Shown piece after piece: positions 21,133-32,248 of a DNA stretch of 64,000 bases; the stretch's first letter is position 1; each line of letters begins with the position of its first letter. The notes under the pieces were generated by a model. That model was not told where the DNA came from and did not search any database. It worked only from the letters and a program-made list of their open reading frames with translations. Origin of the DNA: Armigeres subalbatus (Eukaryota > Arthropoda > Insecta > Diptera > Culicidae); assembly GCF_024139115.2 (NCBI RefSeq), contig NC_085141.1, positions 164,816,908 through 164,880,907 of the forward strand, given 5' to 3'. A program made the position numbers and the translations under genes.

Positions 21133-24070
21133 TCATATTGGCCAAGACGGACCTCTGCCTCTCGAACCTAACCCAAAAATTCCAATAAATTCCGTATGAT
21201 CTCCAAGTGCGTGTTGGTCCTCCACGAGCATCGTCCAGGTCTCGTGTCCGTAGAGGACTACCGGTCTAATGAGTGTTTTGTAGCTTGTCAGTTTGGTACG
21301 ACGGCGAACTCTTTTCGATCGGAGCGTCTTGCGCAGTCCAAAGTACGTACGATTTCCAGCCACTATGCGTCTCAGAATGTCTCTGCTGGTATCATTTTTG
21401 GCAGTCACCAGTGAGCCCAAGTACACAAATTCTGCTACCACCTCGATTTTGTCACCACTGATGCAAACTCGCGGTGGGTGGCTCACATTTTCTTCTCTTG
21501 AACCTTTTCCTATCATGTTCTTCGACGTGTTGATAACTAGTCCGATCCGCTTGGCTTCCCTCTTCAGTCTGATGTAGGCTTCCTCCATCTTCTCAAAGTT
21601 ACGTGCCATAATATCTATGTCGTCGGCGAAGCCAAATAGCTGGACGGACTTATTGAAAATTGTACCACTCGTGTTAATCCCTGCTCTTCGTATTACCCCT
21701 TCCAAAGCGATGTTGAATAACAGACACGAAAGACCATCACCTTGCCGTAACCCTCTGAGTTTAGAAGGGACTCGAGAATGCCGCTGAAACTCGAACTACG
21801 CACATCACCCGATCCATCGTCGCCTTGATCAACCGTGTCAGTTTATCCTGATATCCGTTTTCGTGCATTAGCTGCCATAGCTGGTCCCGATCGATTGTAT
21901 CATATGCGGCTTTGAAGTCGATGAATAGATGATGTGTGGGCACGTTGTATTCGCGGCTTTTCTGCGGTACTTGTCGAATGGCGGATACCTGGTCCGTGGT
22001 GGAGCGTTCGCCCATAAAACTCGCCTGGTACTGCCCCACGAACTCCCTTGCAATTGGTGCTAGTCGACGGCATAAAATTTGGGAAAGTACCTTGTAGGCG
22101 GCGTTCAGCAATGTGATTGCGCGGTAGTTGCTACAATCTAGCTTATCGCCCTTTTTGTAGATGGGACACACGACACCTTCCATCCACTCCTGCGGCAAAA
22201 CTTCCTCCTCCCAAATCTTGGTAATGACCCAGTGCAGCGCTCTAGCCAGTGCCTCACCACCGTGTTTAAATAGCTCTCCTGGTAGTTGGTCAACCCCAGG
22301 GGCTTTGTTGTTCTTCAGCCGGCCAATCTCCTCCTAGATTTCCTGGAGATCCGGAGCCGCTAGAATTATGTCCTGCGAGCGTTCCCCCAGGTCCATCAAC
22401 ATACCGCCATCTTCGTCTGCCACATCGCCAATCAGGTGCTCTTCGTAGTGCTGCCGCCACTTTTGGATCACCTCACGCTCGTTCGTAAGAAGGTTCCCGT
22501 TTACGTCCTTACACATATCCGGCTGTAGCACGTAGCCCTTACGTGAACGGTTCAACTTTTCATAGAACTTTCGTGTGTTATTAGCGCGGTACAGTTGCTC
22601 CGTCTCTTCACGGTTTCGATCTTCCTGCTGACGCTTTTTGCTCCGGAAAATCGAGTTTTGTCTGTTCCGCGCCTGTTTATATCGTGCCTCGTTCGCCCTC
22701 GTGCGGTGTTGCAGCAATCTCGCCCATGCTGCATTCTTCTCTTCTACTAACTGCCCACATTCGCCGTCATACCAGTCGTTTCTCTGATCCGGGGGCACCG
22801 TGCCAAGTGCAGCGGTTGCGGTGCTACCAATGGCGGATCGAATATCTCTCCAGCCATCTTCAAGAAACGCTGCGCCTAGCTGCTCTTCCGTTGGGAGTGC
22901 CACTTCCAGCTGCTGCGCGTATTCTTGGGCTAGTCTACCGTCTTGTAGCCGCCCGATGTTAAGCCGCGGCGTCGAACTTCGACGCGTGTTGTACACCGTC
23001 GAGAGCTTTGAGCGCAGGCATACTGCAACGAGGTAGTGGTCGGAATCAATATTCGCACTGCGGTAAGTGCGGACGTTCGTAATGTTTTTACCGTCGATTA
23101 GAACGTGGTCGATTTGGTTTTCCGTTTCTTGGTTAAGTGATTTCCATGTGGCCTTGTGGATATTTTTGCGGGGAAAGAAGGTGCTTCGGACTACCATTCC
23201 GCGGGAGGCAGCGAAGTTTATGCATTGTTGGCCGTTGTCATTCGATACTGTGTGCAGACTATCCGGTCCGATGACCGGTCTATACATTTCCTCCCTTCCT
23301 ACCTGCGCGTTCATGTCACCGATGACGATTTTGACGTCCCGCAGTGGACATCCATCATATGTCTGCTCCAGCTGTGCGTAGAACGCTTCTTTCTCGTCGT
23401 CGGGTCTCCCTTCGTGTGGGTAGATGTGTCGTAAAATCCCGATTAATCGATTAGTAACTAATCGATTACTCTCGATTCCTGTCGATTATTGAATCGATTG
23501 ATCGTTGGATAATAATCGATTCAAAATTAATCGATTATTACAACGATGAATCGATTAATCGAAGTAATCAATTAATTTGCGACATCCTTATGATGTCGTA
23601 AAATCCTGATTAATCGATTAGTAACAAATCGATTACTCTCGATCTCTCTCGATTATTGAATCGATTAATCGTTAGGTAATGATCGATTCAAAATTAATCG
23701 ATTATTACAACGATTAATCGATTAATCGAAGTAATCGATTAATTTACGACATCTCTACGTGTGGGCAGTGTACGTTGATGATGCTATAGTTGAAGAAACG
23801 GCCTTTAATCCTCAGCTTGCACATCCTTGCGTTGATTGGCTGCCACCCAATCACGCGTTGGTTCATCTTACCCAGCACTATGAAGCCGGTTCCCAGCTCG
23901 TTAGTGGTGCCACAGCTTTGGTAGAAGGTAGCCGCCCGATGCCCGCTTTTCCACACTTTCTGTCCTGTCCAGCAAATCTCCTGCAGCGCCACGACCTCGT
24001 AATTGCGGGGATGTAATTCATCGTAGATCATCCTGTCGCAACCTGCGAAACCTAGCGACTTGCAGTTTCA
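21133..24070 (-). pseudogene. RTE-clade endonuclease-RT protein, broken
   Basis: The endonuclease N-terminus lies in 23,744-24,031 (EVVALQEICWTG; RFFNYSIINVHCPH). It resumes across the MITE with EGRPDDEKEAFYAQLE, then MNAQVGREEMYRPVIGP, NQIDHVLIDGKN and NIDSDHYLVAV in 22,334-23,314+. A basic linker (NRQNSIFRSKKRQQE) and RT follow: CPIYKKGDKLDCSNYRAITL, HHLFIDFKAAYDTIDRDQLW in 21,761-22,198; FGFADDIDIMARN, FVYLGSLV in 21,133-21,705. The FADD aspartates remain. A frameshift separates the last two blocks near 21,740, removing the normal reading of the LRQGD box. The intact protein copies element RNA at a nicked target. Confidence 0.8.
23421..23757. mobile_element. hAT-type MITE, tandem dimer, 8 bp TSD
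   Basis: CGTGTGGG flanks both ends (23,413-23,420 and 23,758-23,765). The tips are TAGATGTGTCGTAAA and TTTACGACATCTCTA. The body is two ~167 base head-to-tail units, each rich in ATCGATTAATCGATT and each with GTCGTAAAATCC at its start. An 8 bp duplication and TAG-type tips fit hAT MITEs. It cuts the RTE endonuclease between VHCPH and EGRPDD. Confidence 0.85.
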
Positions 24071-24123
24071 TGTTCCAAGCTTCCAATCGTGATCCTTTAT
24101 TCATCACCAAGGTCTTTGCTGAT

Positions 24124-24155
24124 TATTTGTTTATTTGTTTATTTGTTTATTTGGA
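24124..24155 (+). repeat. (TTTG/TTTA) microsatellite
   Basis: GATTATTTGTTTATTTGTTTATTTGTT repeats an 8-base TTTATTTG word. It lies in the RTE 5' part. Confidence 0.8.
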
Positions 24156-24487
24156 GCAGGGAAAGTATCGAGTAGCATTATCTCTTATATTGTTCGTAAT
24201 TATTGATTTTCCAGGCGGCTTATTGGGCTTGCGCAAACCTCCTGTCTCGCCGGAGGACCGTCGTGTCAGGGCTGTTTAGCGTCACACCTAACACCAGGAC
24301 TTGGGCTTGTGCGCTTTGAGCGGCACACGGTCGCTTTGGCGGAGCCTACTTGCGGATACATGCAGCTTTTTATAGAGGTTTAACAGGGCCCACTGTTAAA
24401 CCCCACCACATCCTAGGCAGGCGCCACAACTCGCAGATGGTCTGGGGAGGGATCGTCAAGCCCTTGGACATAGTCTCTGCTGCCTGC

Positions 24488-24611
24488 TAACACGCGTGCT
24501 CACTGGTGAAAACATATCACAAAAATAAGAAACAAACCAAATAACTTTTCATTGCTTCGTTTTTGATGGGATGGAAATAGGAGCTATGGGATGAAGTGAC
24601 GAACCGTTCCC
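24488..24611 (+). repeat. Partial copy of the 44,052 MITE
   Basis: GTGCTCACTGGTGAAAACA, TTTTCATTGCTTCGTTTTTG and GGAGCTATGGGATGAAGTG, GAACCGTTCCCC match 44,148-44,270. Only the 3' half is present, abutting the 5' end of the RTE copy. Confidence 0.6.
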
Positions 24612-24683
24612 CTATGTGGGTAATTTTTCGCGCGAAATAAATATTTATTCTCCTGTCATAAGACTGAAGACTGACTGACTGAA

Positions 24684-25003
24684 GTCGAGTCAAGTACGAG
24701 ACACTGAAGACGGCCTTACTTTTGAGGTCGAAATACGTATCTGTCAAGATACAATTAAGTGGTGGAATTCAATGGGATTGTATAAACTCGTCTTATGACA
24801 GGTGAAAACATTCCACTAAAAAGCTCAAAATAATTTTCTTATCATATTTATTCTGTTGTCGAGTCAAGTGCGAGACACTGAAGATGGCCGAAATACGAAG
24901 GTACAATAAAGTAGTGGAATTAAATGGAATAGAACAAACTCGTCTTATGACAAGTAAATACATTCCACTAAAAGCTTAAAACAATTTTCATATCAAATTT
25001 TCA
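24684..25003 (+). repeat. Direct repeat, two ~160-174 bp units
   Basis: GTCGAGTCAAGT(A/G)CGAGACAC starts each unit (24,684 and 24,858). ACTCGTCTTATGACA and ACATTCCACTAAAA recur at equivalent places. The second unit has lost ~20 bases. Confidence 0.75.
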
Positions 25004-26734
25004 ATGTAATGCGAAACAAAGGAATGAATTGAATGAAATCGAAAATTTTCCCTTCGCCTCGATTTCAACGCATCTTTTATAATCTACTCGTGAGAAACTA
25101 CCTTCTCCGTTAGCAACCAACACGAGCATGTATACTCTTAACCGGTAAGTAGTTCCTTGAGAAAATATCTACGGAACCGTGCGCGACAATTATGACATTA
25201 AACAAATATATGATGTCACCTCACTGTAATTATGGTGCCATTGCATCACTTTTGATTAAGATGAATAGCAGTACTTGTCTTGTATACATAATTGTACCAA
25301 TGATCTTCGTGTGCCGAGTTACTAGCGCGCGGTATAGCTCCTACGCCATAAGCAAACAAACATGCGAGAGTTAATTCACATGTTATAGCATTTACTGCAT
25401 TTGCGAATGAGAGAAGGAATCTAGTGCAAACTAACAAAAAATAGCACCAAAACAGAATAACTAAACCATAGGTAATTTAACCAAAAGTGGTAGCTAAAAC
25501 AATAAAAGCCGTCATAGCTTTTGCATAAGTCCTCGGTACTCGCTCATTCTTCTGTTACACGTTTTCTTGGCAGCTTACCTACATTTTCCTCCCGGTAGAT
25601 TAATTTCTTTCTTCCTCTTTTAGCGCCTCACATAATAGACCAGCTCTTAGGCCGACGGCCGCAGTTAATAAGCATAAAAGAAAAACCTTGCCGATCAGCT
25701 GCAACCGAACGATTTTCTTACCACCACGTGCAATTGCATCTAGCGAGCGACCTGGGGAATTGGCGAGCTTTAAAAAATGTACAGTCATACCTCGATTACA
25801 AGAATCTTAGCTTGCCATAAGACCGGTTAGTACTATCCAATTTAATTGTACTCCTTGATTGCAACTTTTCAGATACATAATTCGACCAAAACAGTATGGC
25901 TGTCTTCTGTAACTAAAATCCACAAATTTGAGGTATATGTGTACTGGACAGCAACGAAAGCACCCGAAATTAAAATATGCCGCAGTTAACTGTATATTTT
26001 TGCGATTATAGAAACGGCGTCTGGCTGGCTGGTCTTATACGCGCATTATGAACGGTTGAGGCACCCAAATTTTGACGTCTAATAGACATAGAAGAAGCGG
26101 CCGGTACTCGTCGTGTTTGATTGCAGGGAGAGGAAAACCCATTGCCCACGGTGGTGATGTAAGTGTTAAAACCAAACAAAACTTTTACATTACACAATTA
26201 AAATATGCAAAAGCCCTAATGAAAATTCTGCCTGGTCAAAATCCTCACATTTATAGCCGTGCTAAGCGTGGTGCAATACGAAAAGTGTGAAGAGACGATT
26301 AAGTATGAAATTTGCTGCCACATGGAAGCCTTCCAATGTTGAATTTTTGCACAAAACCTGACGTTGGGGCTGGTACTGGTTTATTGAATGTACCATAGTG
26401 TTGCCTTACAACCGTATCATAACTGCACTGCACAAATAAAAAAAATCAAGCGCAACGGAGAAAGCCCGATTCAGTTTGATCGATCTCTACCGGTAGATGA
26501 CAAGTGGTCGACAACAATCGTAATAAGAATGCTTTGTGAATTTATATTGATTGATCGATCCATGCAAAGAGTTTGATCTGCGTTGAAAAGGTTGAGGCTG
26601 ATAGGCATTAACCACATTACGTATACGTAACATACGATGAATAGCTGAATTTGGCGAATAACGACCAGTACAGATGTACAGAGCAATTGTATAATTGTGT
26701 TGTGTATGAGAAGTTTTTCACCGCTAAAACGCTA
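25004..26734. other. No gene seen
   Basis: AT-rich sequence. A 62-codon minus frame at 25,600-25,788 (with a hydrophobic LIGKVFLLCLLTAAVGL run) is the only mildly protein-like stretch. It lacks a recognisable family or splice context, so I do not call it. Confidence 0.4.
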
Positions 26735-27625
26735 CTACGATATCCTTGTCCTCCCGGGAGGTGTAATGGATATACTTGAATGAATACTGAAGCTTTGAAT
26801 ATTTAAAAACGATTTTCTTGCAGCTGTAGATTTTAACTTCCAAACTCAAGGACAGTTTGGATGGCGCAGAATATCCCAAAACGATCTTACGATATCTGTT
26901 GACCTACCAGGAGATGTAATGAATGTAATTGAATGCGTATTGAAGCTTTGAGTACCGAAAAGAGCTTCTAAGCAGCTGTAGAACTCAAGTCCCGAACTCA
27001 AGGACAGTTTGGATTACCAACAATACCTCAAAACTATCTTACCATATTTTCTGAACTCTTGAGAGGTATAATGGATATAATTGAATGCATAGTGAAGCTT
27101 TGAGGACTGAAAAATGATTTTTTTGCAACTGTAGATCTCAAGTTTCGAACTCAAGGACAGTTTGATTACCAAGAATATCTCAAAATTATCCTACGATATG
27201 TTTTGGCCTCCTGGGAGGTGTAATGGATATAATTGAATTAATACTGAAGCTTTGAATACTGAAAAATGTTTTTTTGCAGCTGTAGATCTCAAGTTCCGAA
27301 TTCAAGCACAATTCAGATGACGCAGAGTATCCCAAAACGATCTTACGATATATGTTGACCTCTCAGAAGATGTAATGGATATAATTGAATGCATATCGAA
27401 CCTTTGACTACCTTCCAAGCAGCTGTACATCTCAAGTCCCAAACTCAAGAATATTATGGATATCCCAGAATATCCTAGAACTACCTTGCGGTTTTTTTTA
27501 TCACTTTCTATAAGATGTAATGAACACGGTTGAATACTCAAATAAACTTTGAAGCTTTTTTGCAGCTGTAGATTTCAAGTCCTGAACTCAAGGATAGTTT
27601 GGATGGCCTAGGACGTCCAAGGAAG
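26735..27625 (+). repeat. ~150 bp satellite, about six units
   Basis: Each unit carries GATGTAATGGATATAATTGA, GAAGCTTTGA, GCAGCTGTAGATCTCAAGT and CAAGGACAGTTTGGAT. The GTAATG word recurs near 26,763, 26,914, 27,066, 27,218, 27,371 and 27,515, i.e. every ~145-153 bases. Units differ by ~15-25%. No frame runs through them. Confidence 0.85.
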
Positions 27626-27865
27626 ATAAAAAATAGTTTATTGTACATCACAGTAACTCTACGGATACGTTTGAAAATTTTATTTTGAAACAGTACAATC
27701 CGCTTCTAATATACCCAATATTTTCTCTATCCTAACCAGTACTGGAATTGAGATATGTCACGTGATGTTTACATATTTTCCATTTTCAATATCTATAGAA
27801 ACGCGAAGGATGAATGGCATAACAGGGCATGAAAGTGTGCAATATCTGCATTATTTTTGTGTTTA

Positions 27866-28150
27866 CAGTGATCGTTCGCTAATTGGGGCACGACCTCACC
27901 CCAACTAGCGAATGTCGTTCGCTAATTGGGACATTTTGACAAGCGTCGATGTTGTTTACTTTTTGCATTGAACAAAGGAAATTCTATGCGCCAGAAAATA
28001 TCGATTCTGCCAAACACGGAGACAAAACGTCAACGCGTGTTTGACATCACATTTTGACGTTTAGCTGCTTTCTAATTGAGTTTCGCCCTAACTAACCCCG
28101 AACTAAAAAGCGCCCTAACTAGTAAAAAAACAATTAGCGAACGTTCACTG
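27866..28150. mobile_element. 285 bp TA-flanked MITE (Tc1/mariner- or pogo-type)
   Basis: Ends CAGTGATCGTTCGCTAATTG and CAATTAGCGAACGTTCACTG are inverted repeats with TA on both outer sides (27,864-27,865; 28,151-28,152). The CGTTCGCTAATTGGG word is repeated internally at the left end. TA duplication and CAGT tips point to the Tc1/mariner-pogo group. It is noncoding. Confidence 0.8.
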
Positions 28151-28235
28151 TATTACCACTTTCAACCCGGTGAATTAAAGGAATATGATTAATCTATCGA
28201 CTAGTCACTATTTTTCACATATATCTATAAAACAA

Positions 28236-29877
28236 TTTAGAAATTTTAATTAAAAAAACCCAGATGAATCCACCTAGCGCTGATAGTGCCTTTCTCGTTT
28301 CTTTCGAGTGAGTTATTTCTACGCACTTTTGGTGAAAAAAAAGTATTTTGACCATAACTTCTGAGCCTATAGTCCGATCCGGCCAATTTTCAACAGGAAA
28401 CAATGGGACCGGATTCTGCAACTTCTTGCGAGCAAATCGGCTGAGGATACATATGTGACTAAAATGAGTGAGATTTTGAAAAATGTATTTTGGCCATAAC
28501 TCCGAATCCCATAGTCCGATTCCGTCAATTTTCAATACGAAACCATGGGACAAGATTCCGCGTCGAATGCAACTCGTTAAAGATAAGTGCCTGAAAAATG
28601 AGAGAGAATTTTGTACGTGTTTCTTATGTAAAAAACCCAAATTTATCCCCAAGTGGTGATTATGCCTTTCTCGATTCGATATGTTGGATTCGAATTAATG
28701 TTGTAAATGCTGTGCTAATTGCCTACACCTTGGCGGTTAAAATATTTGATGCAACTCTATCACGCTGCTTATAAATTACTCAATAATTGAGTAATTTTTA
28801 AGCAATTATTATGGATTGCGTCATGGCTAAATTGATTAATGACTTAAAGTGTGCATGTAAACAGCGTATTTGTTAAAAGAAAAATAGAAAAATTATTCAA
28901 ATCGAATGAGTTATTAGCAAACAAAAACAATAGTGTCCAACTAGGAAAGTTTCTCCGTCGAATGAAACTAGTTGCACTCGAATCGGTCAAGTCCTTCTAT
29001 ATGAAACGTGTTTAACAATAAAAAATTCCCGGGGCTACACACACACACACACACACAGTCAGACATGTGCTCAGTTTTTCGAGCTGAGTCGATTGGTATA
29101 TAACACTATGGGTCTCCGAGCCTTGTATCAAAATTTGGCTTTTGGAGTGAAATTATAGCCTTCTGGTACAACTTTGTTGTACGAGAAAGGCAAAAATGAA
29201 TTTTGGCCATAACTTCGAAACCCATAGTCCGATTGGGCCAATTTTCAATACGAAACAATTGGGCAAGATTCTCCGTCAAATGAAACTTGTTGCGAGTAAA
29301 TCAGCTAAGAGTAAGTGCCTAAAAAGTGAGTGAAAATTTTTCTTATACAAAAATATATTTTAGCCATAATTCCGCAGCCCATAGTCCTATTGGGCCAATT
29401 TTCAATACGAAACAATGGGACAAGATTCCGCGTCGAATGCAACTTGTTGCGAGAACATCCGTTAAAGATAAATGCCTGAAAAATGAGTGAGAATTTTGTA
29501 CGTGTATCTAATGTAAAAAAATGAATTTTGGCCATAACTTCGAAACCCATAGTCCGATTGGGCCAATTTTCAATACGAAACAATTGGGCAAGATTTTTCG
29601 TCAAATGAAACTTGTTGCGAGTAAATCAGCTAAGAGTAGGTGCCTAAAAAGTGAGGGAGAATTTTTCTTATACAAAAATATATTTTGGCCATAATTCCGA
29701 ATCCCATAGTCCGATTGAGCCAATTTTCAATACGAAACAATGGGACAAGATTCCGCGTCGAATGCAACTTGTTGCGAGAAAATCCGTCAAAGATAAGTGC
29801 CTGAAAAATGAGTGAGATTATTTTGCGCACACACATACACACACACACATACACACACATACACACACACATACACA
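28236..29877 (+). repeat. 'CCATAACTTC' complex tandem repeat, left part
   Basis: Units of ~150-170 bases carry CCATAACTTCGAAACCCATA, GTCCGATTGGGCCAATTTTC, AATACGAAACAATGGG and TGCAACTTGTTGCGAG. They recur near 28,358, 28,493, 29,208, 29,361, 29,528 and 29,686. Heads read AATCCACCTAGCG, GTGCCTTTCTCG; tails read GGTATATAACACTATGGG and end CGAGAAAGGCAAAA. AC microsatellites lie before the tails (29,037-29,060; 29,826-29,877). The minus-strand frames here only read the repeat and are not genes. The array continues at 33,637 beyond the R1 insertion. Confidence 0.8.
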
Positions 29878-29892
29878 CACACGCACACACAG
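29878..29892. repeat. Left 15 bp target duplication of the R1-clade insertion
   Basis: CACACGCACACACAG, equal to 33,622-33,636. The internal G in the AC run makes the match specific. Confidence 0.85.
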
Positions 29893-29929
29893 TAGTAGTG
29901 TAGGCGACAACCCCTTCGCAAGAGGTGGG

Positions 29930-31458
29930 TTGTTCAGGTCTCCACCTAGGAGGCCAGAGGCAATAGTCGGCAGCTCAGTGCGCAGCGCCAGCGTGGGTCA
30001 CTCAACCTTCCTCTCGGCTATAAAAACGCCGGTAGGGGTTATTGACGGCCCATGGCTTGTGGAGGCGATGAACCGCAAACGCGATGGGCTTTCGGCCTTC
30101 GAGGTGGCGACGGAACAGCTGGACGCCATCATCGACTTTGCGTCATCGAAGCATAATATCAGCAAGGACCTCAAGAGGAGCTTGCAGAAACTTCGAAAGT
30201 CGATGCTGGACGCCAAGCTGGAGAGGGCGGACGGCCAAGTGTAAACCCGTGAAATCGGTGGAGTCGAGGTTTACCCAGACTGAGGCCCAAGGATTCGCGG
30301 ACTCGGGCAAGGTCGAATCGACCGAAGGCGTGCCAGCGAAGACGGTGGTGCCAAAGTCTACCCAGACTGAAGCTCAAGTATTTGCGGATACGTCGGGGGT
30401 GACTGTTCCAACGGAGCAGACACAAAAACGGGGGAGACAGTCTCCAGGGGATGAGATCCCTGGGGGACGCTCCAAAACGCGGAGGGTTACTACTCCGAAC
30501 AAGGGTAGTGGGGCTAGGAAGCTGAACCCCGGCCAGGTACCTCCAAAACCGGGGGAGGAAGGACCTGGAAAGGTCCGTCCACTCAGGAAAGACGGTGGCA
30601 AGGGGTTACGTCAGGCTGAAAGTTCTCAGCCGCACCAGACCAGGGAAATAGAGGGGGATGACGCCTCCTGGACCCTGGTCAAGAACAAGAGGAAACCGAA
30701 GACGTCAAGGGCCGAAAAGAAGGCACAGGCGAATGAGGGTAGCAAGAAGTCTAGGGTAGGCAAACACTCCAGGGGCGATACCCTAGTCATCACGGCGGAC
30801 GAGGCTAAGTACTCGGACGTCTTGAAGGCGATGAGGAGTGACGTCAAGCTCGGTGAACTCGGCGCCGACGTACGTCGAATAAGACGTACTCGGATGGGCG
30901 AGATGATTCTCGAGCTGAAGCGGGGCGTCTCGCAAAAGGGCTCCGCCTACAAGAAGTTGGCGGAGGAAGTCCTAGGCGAGACGGTCAAGGTGAGGGCACT
31001 CACGACGGAGGTGAATCTAAGGGTTAAAGACCTGGACGAGATCACGGAAGTCGAAGAGCTCGTCACGGCACTGCGGCGACAGTGTGAAGTGGAGACGCCC
31101 ACCGCAGCCGTTCGGCTACGGAAAGGTCCGGCAGGGACGCAGGTAGCATTGGTTCGGCTATCTGCAGCGGACGCCTCCAAGGTAGTCAAGTTAGGGAGCG
31201 TCAAAGTGGGATGGTCGGTATGCCCTGTGCGCATATACGAGCAACCCGAAGTTTGCTTCAAGTGCCTGGAACCGGGGCACAAGCAATGGGACTGCAAAGG
31301 CCCTGACAGAAGCAATCTCTGCCGACGCTGCGGATTAGAGGGACATAAGGCACAATGCTGCACGAACCCTCCCAATTGTTTGATTTGTTCCAGCAAAGGT
31401 GTGAACAGCAAGCACCCCATGGGGGGTTCGATGTGCCCGGCGTTTAAGCGTGCTGCAA
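29930..31458 (+). pseudogene. R1-clade ORF1 (gag-like) with one frameshift
   Basis: The N-terminal part is open from 29,930 to 30,244 (SAIKTPVGVIDGPWLVEAMN; a likely helical LKRSLQKLRKSMLDAKLE). It then shifts frame near 30,235 and continues in the 30,084 frame to ~31,458. The middle is low-complexity and basic (repeated FTQTEAQGFAD-like words). The C-terminus carries three CCHC-type knuckles: CFKCLEPGHKQWDC, CRRCGLEGHKAQC and CLICSSKGVNSKHPMGG-SMC. The HPMGG-MCPAFKRA ending is an R1-clade hallmark. About 500 residues in all. The protein would bind element RNA. Confidence 0.8.
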
Positions 31459-31750
31459 AATCAAAATGCAGAGGAAACGGCGGAACACGTGTTGTTCGTG
31501 TGCTCACGTTTTCGCGCAATGCGTGACCACATGCTTGCCACATGTGGTCTGGACACTACCCCGGACAACCTAGTTCGGAGGATGTGTAAAGATGAAGTTG
31601 GCTGGAACGCCGTTTTATCGGCTATCGCCCAAATCGCCTCGGAGCTACATAGAAGGTGGCGCGTGGACTCAAGGATGGCTAGTTCAGGCGCAAATAAGAG
31701 GTGGTCCAAGGGATCGGAGTCGGCTTCATGGGTCATACCGGTGGTCATGC
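31456..31750 (+). pseudogene. C-terminal remnant of R1-clade ORF2
   Basis: Directly after the ORF1 knuckles the text becomes EETAEHVLFVCSRFRAMRD, then LDTTPDNLVRRMCKDEVGWN and SELHRRWRVD. This is the end of R1-type ORF2, including the last H-X4-C of its terminal zinc motif. Endonuclease, RT and the start of the zinc motif are absent, so a deletion of roughly 3 kb or more joined ORF1 to this tail near 31,456-31,470. Confidence 0.75.
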
Positions 31751-32248
31751 TCTGTGGTCGAACTCGATCCTTTTACCGAACAAGTGGCCGCGCGAAGAAC
31801 AACATGGTATCGTCGCTTTCGCGGCGTTGGTCAACCGGGCGGGTTCCGAGCCCGAGGACAGAAAGGGGTCCTCGTCAAGGCTGGGGCAGGCGTAGGCACC
31901 GCGTCGGCAAGTTCCTCTGTGTGCTGGCGAATAGGCCCTATCGCAGAAAGGTCAATTTGGGGTGCACGCGGCATCATCATTCTTGATACCAGTCGTGCAG
32001 AGGGAAGCAGGCGCGAAGTTGACCCTGCCCACCTTCCGAGGACATAGGGCGTGGTGAGGCCACCTGGAAAGCCGGCAACGCGCTGGCATGATACCATGGT
32101 GTTCTTCTAAAAAAGCGAGTTACGATGTTCGGTGCTGCAAGGACACGCAGCTAACCTCGAGGGTGCGTTGTTCACTGGCCCCCCTTTGAAGCATTACTTT
32201 CTGGTTGTACCGAAGGGACTATGGGCTTGGCGGCAATGGAAACGGTTT
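31751..32248 (+). other. R1-clade 3' UTR, proximal part
   Basis: GC-rich noncoding sequence between the ORF2 remnant and the nested element. It ends with TGGAAACGGTTT, which is repeated after the nested element, where the UTR resumes with AGCGGGTCGGG to 33,621. Frames on both strands here are chance openings in GC-rich sequence. Confidence 0.65.

Larger units (their letters stand above)
21125..24490 (-). mobile_element. RTE-clade non-LTR element, copy 3 (largest)
   Basis: A 5' leader (24,230-24,485, minus sense), endonuclease, linker and RT are present in order. The C-terminal end of the protein and the 3' UTR are missing: text stops after MLVEDQHALGD near 21,150. The leader head, read as GGCAGCAGAGACTATGTCC from ~24,485, recurs at 33,490 and 38,553. 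The copy is interrupted by a MITE at 23,421-23,757 and by frameshifts. Confidence 0.75.

Noticed and set aside
22334..24031. A host gene (these proteins are often labelled as craniofacial development protein-like)
   Set aside because: The order of endonuclease, basic linker and RT, with FADD, plus frameshifts, identifies an RTE-clade retrotransposon.
24230..24485. LTR of an LTR retrotransposon (head shared with 33.5 and 38.5 kb)
   Set aside because: The shared sequence is not paired around an internal gag-pol, has no TG...CA ends, and one copy ends in poly(A) with a variable-length duplication, which fits a non-LTR leader.
28215..29890. Minus-strand frames of 145, 99 and 86 codons as genes
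   Set aside because: They read the tandem CCATAACTTC repeat; the same peptide words recur with every unit and there is no start or domain evidence.
30626..31543. Long minus-strand frames opposite R1 ORF1 (73 and 198 codons)
   Set aside because: Antisense shadows of a GC-rich coding sequence with no motif of their own.
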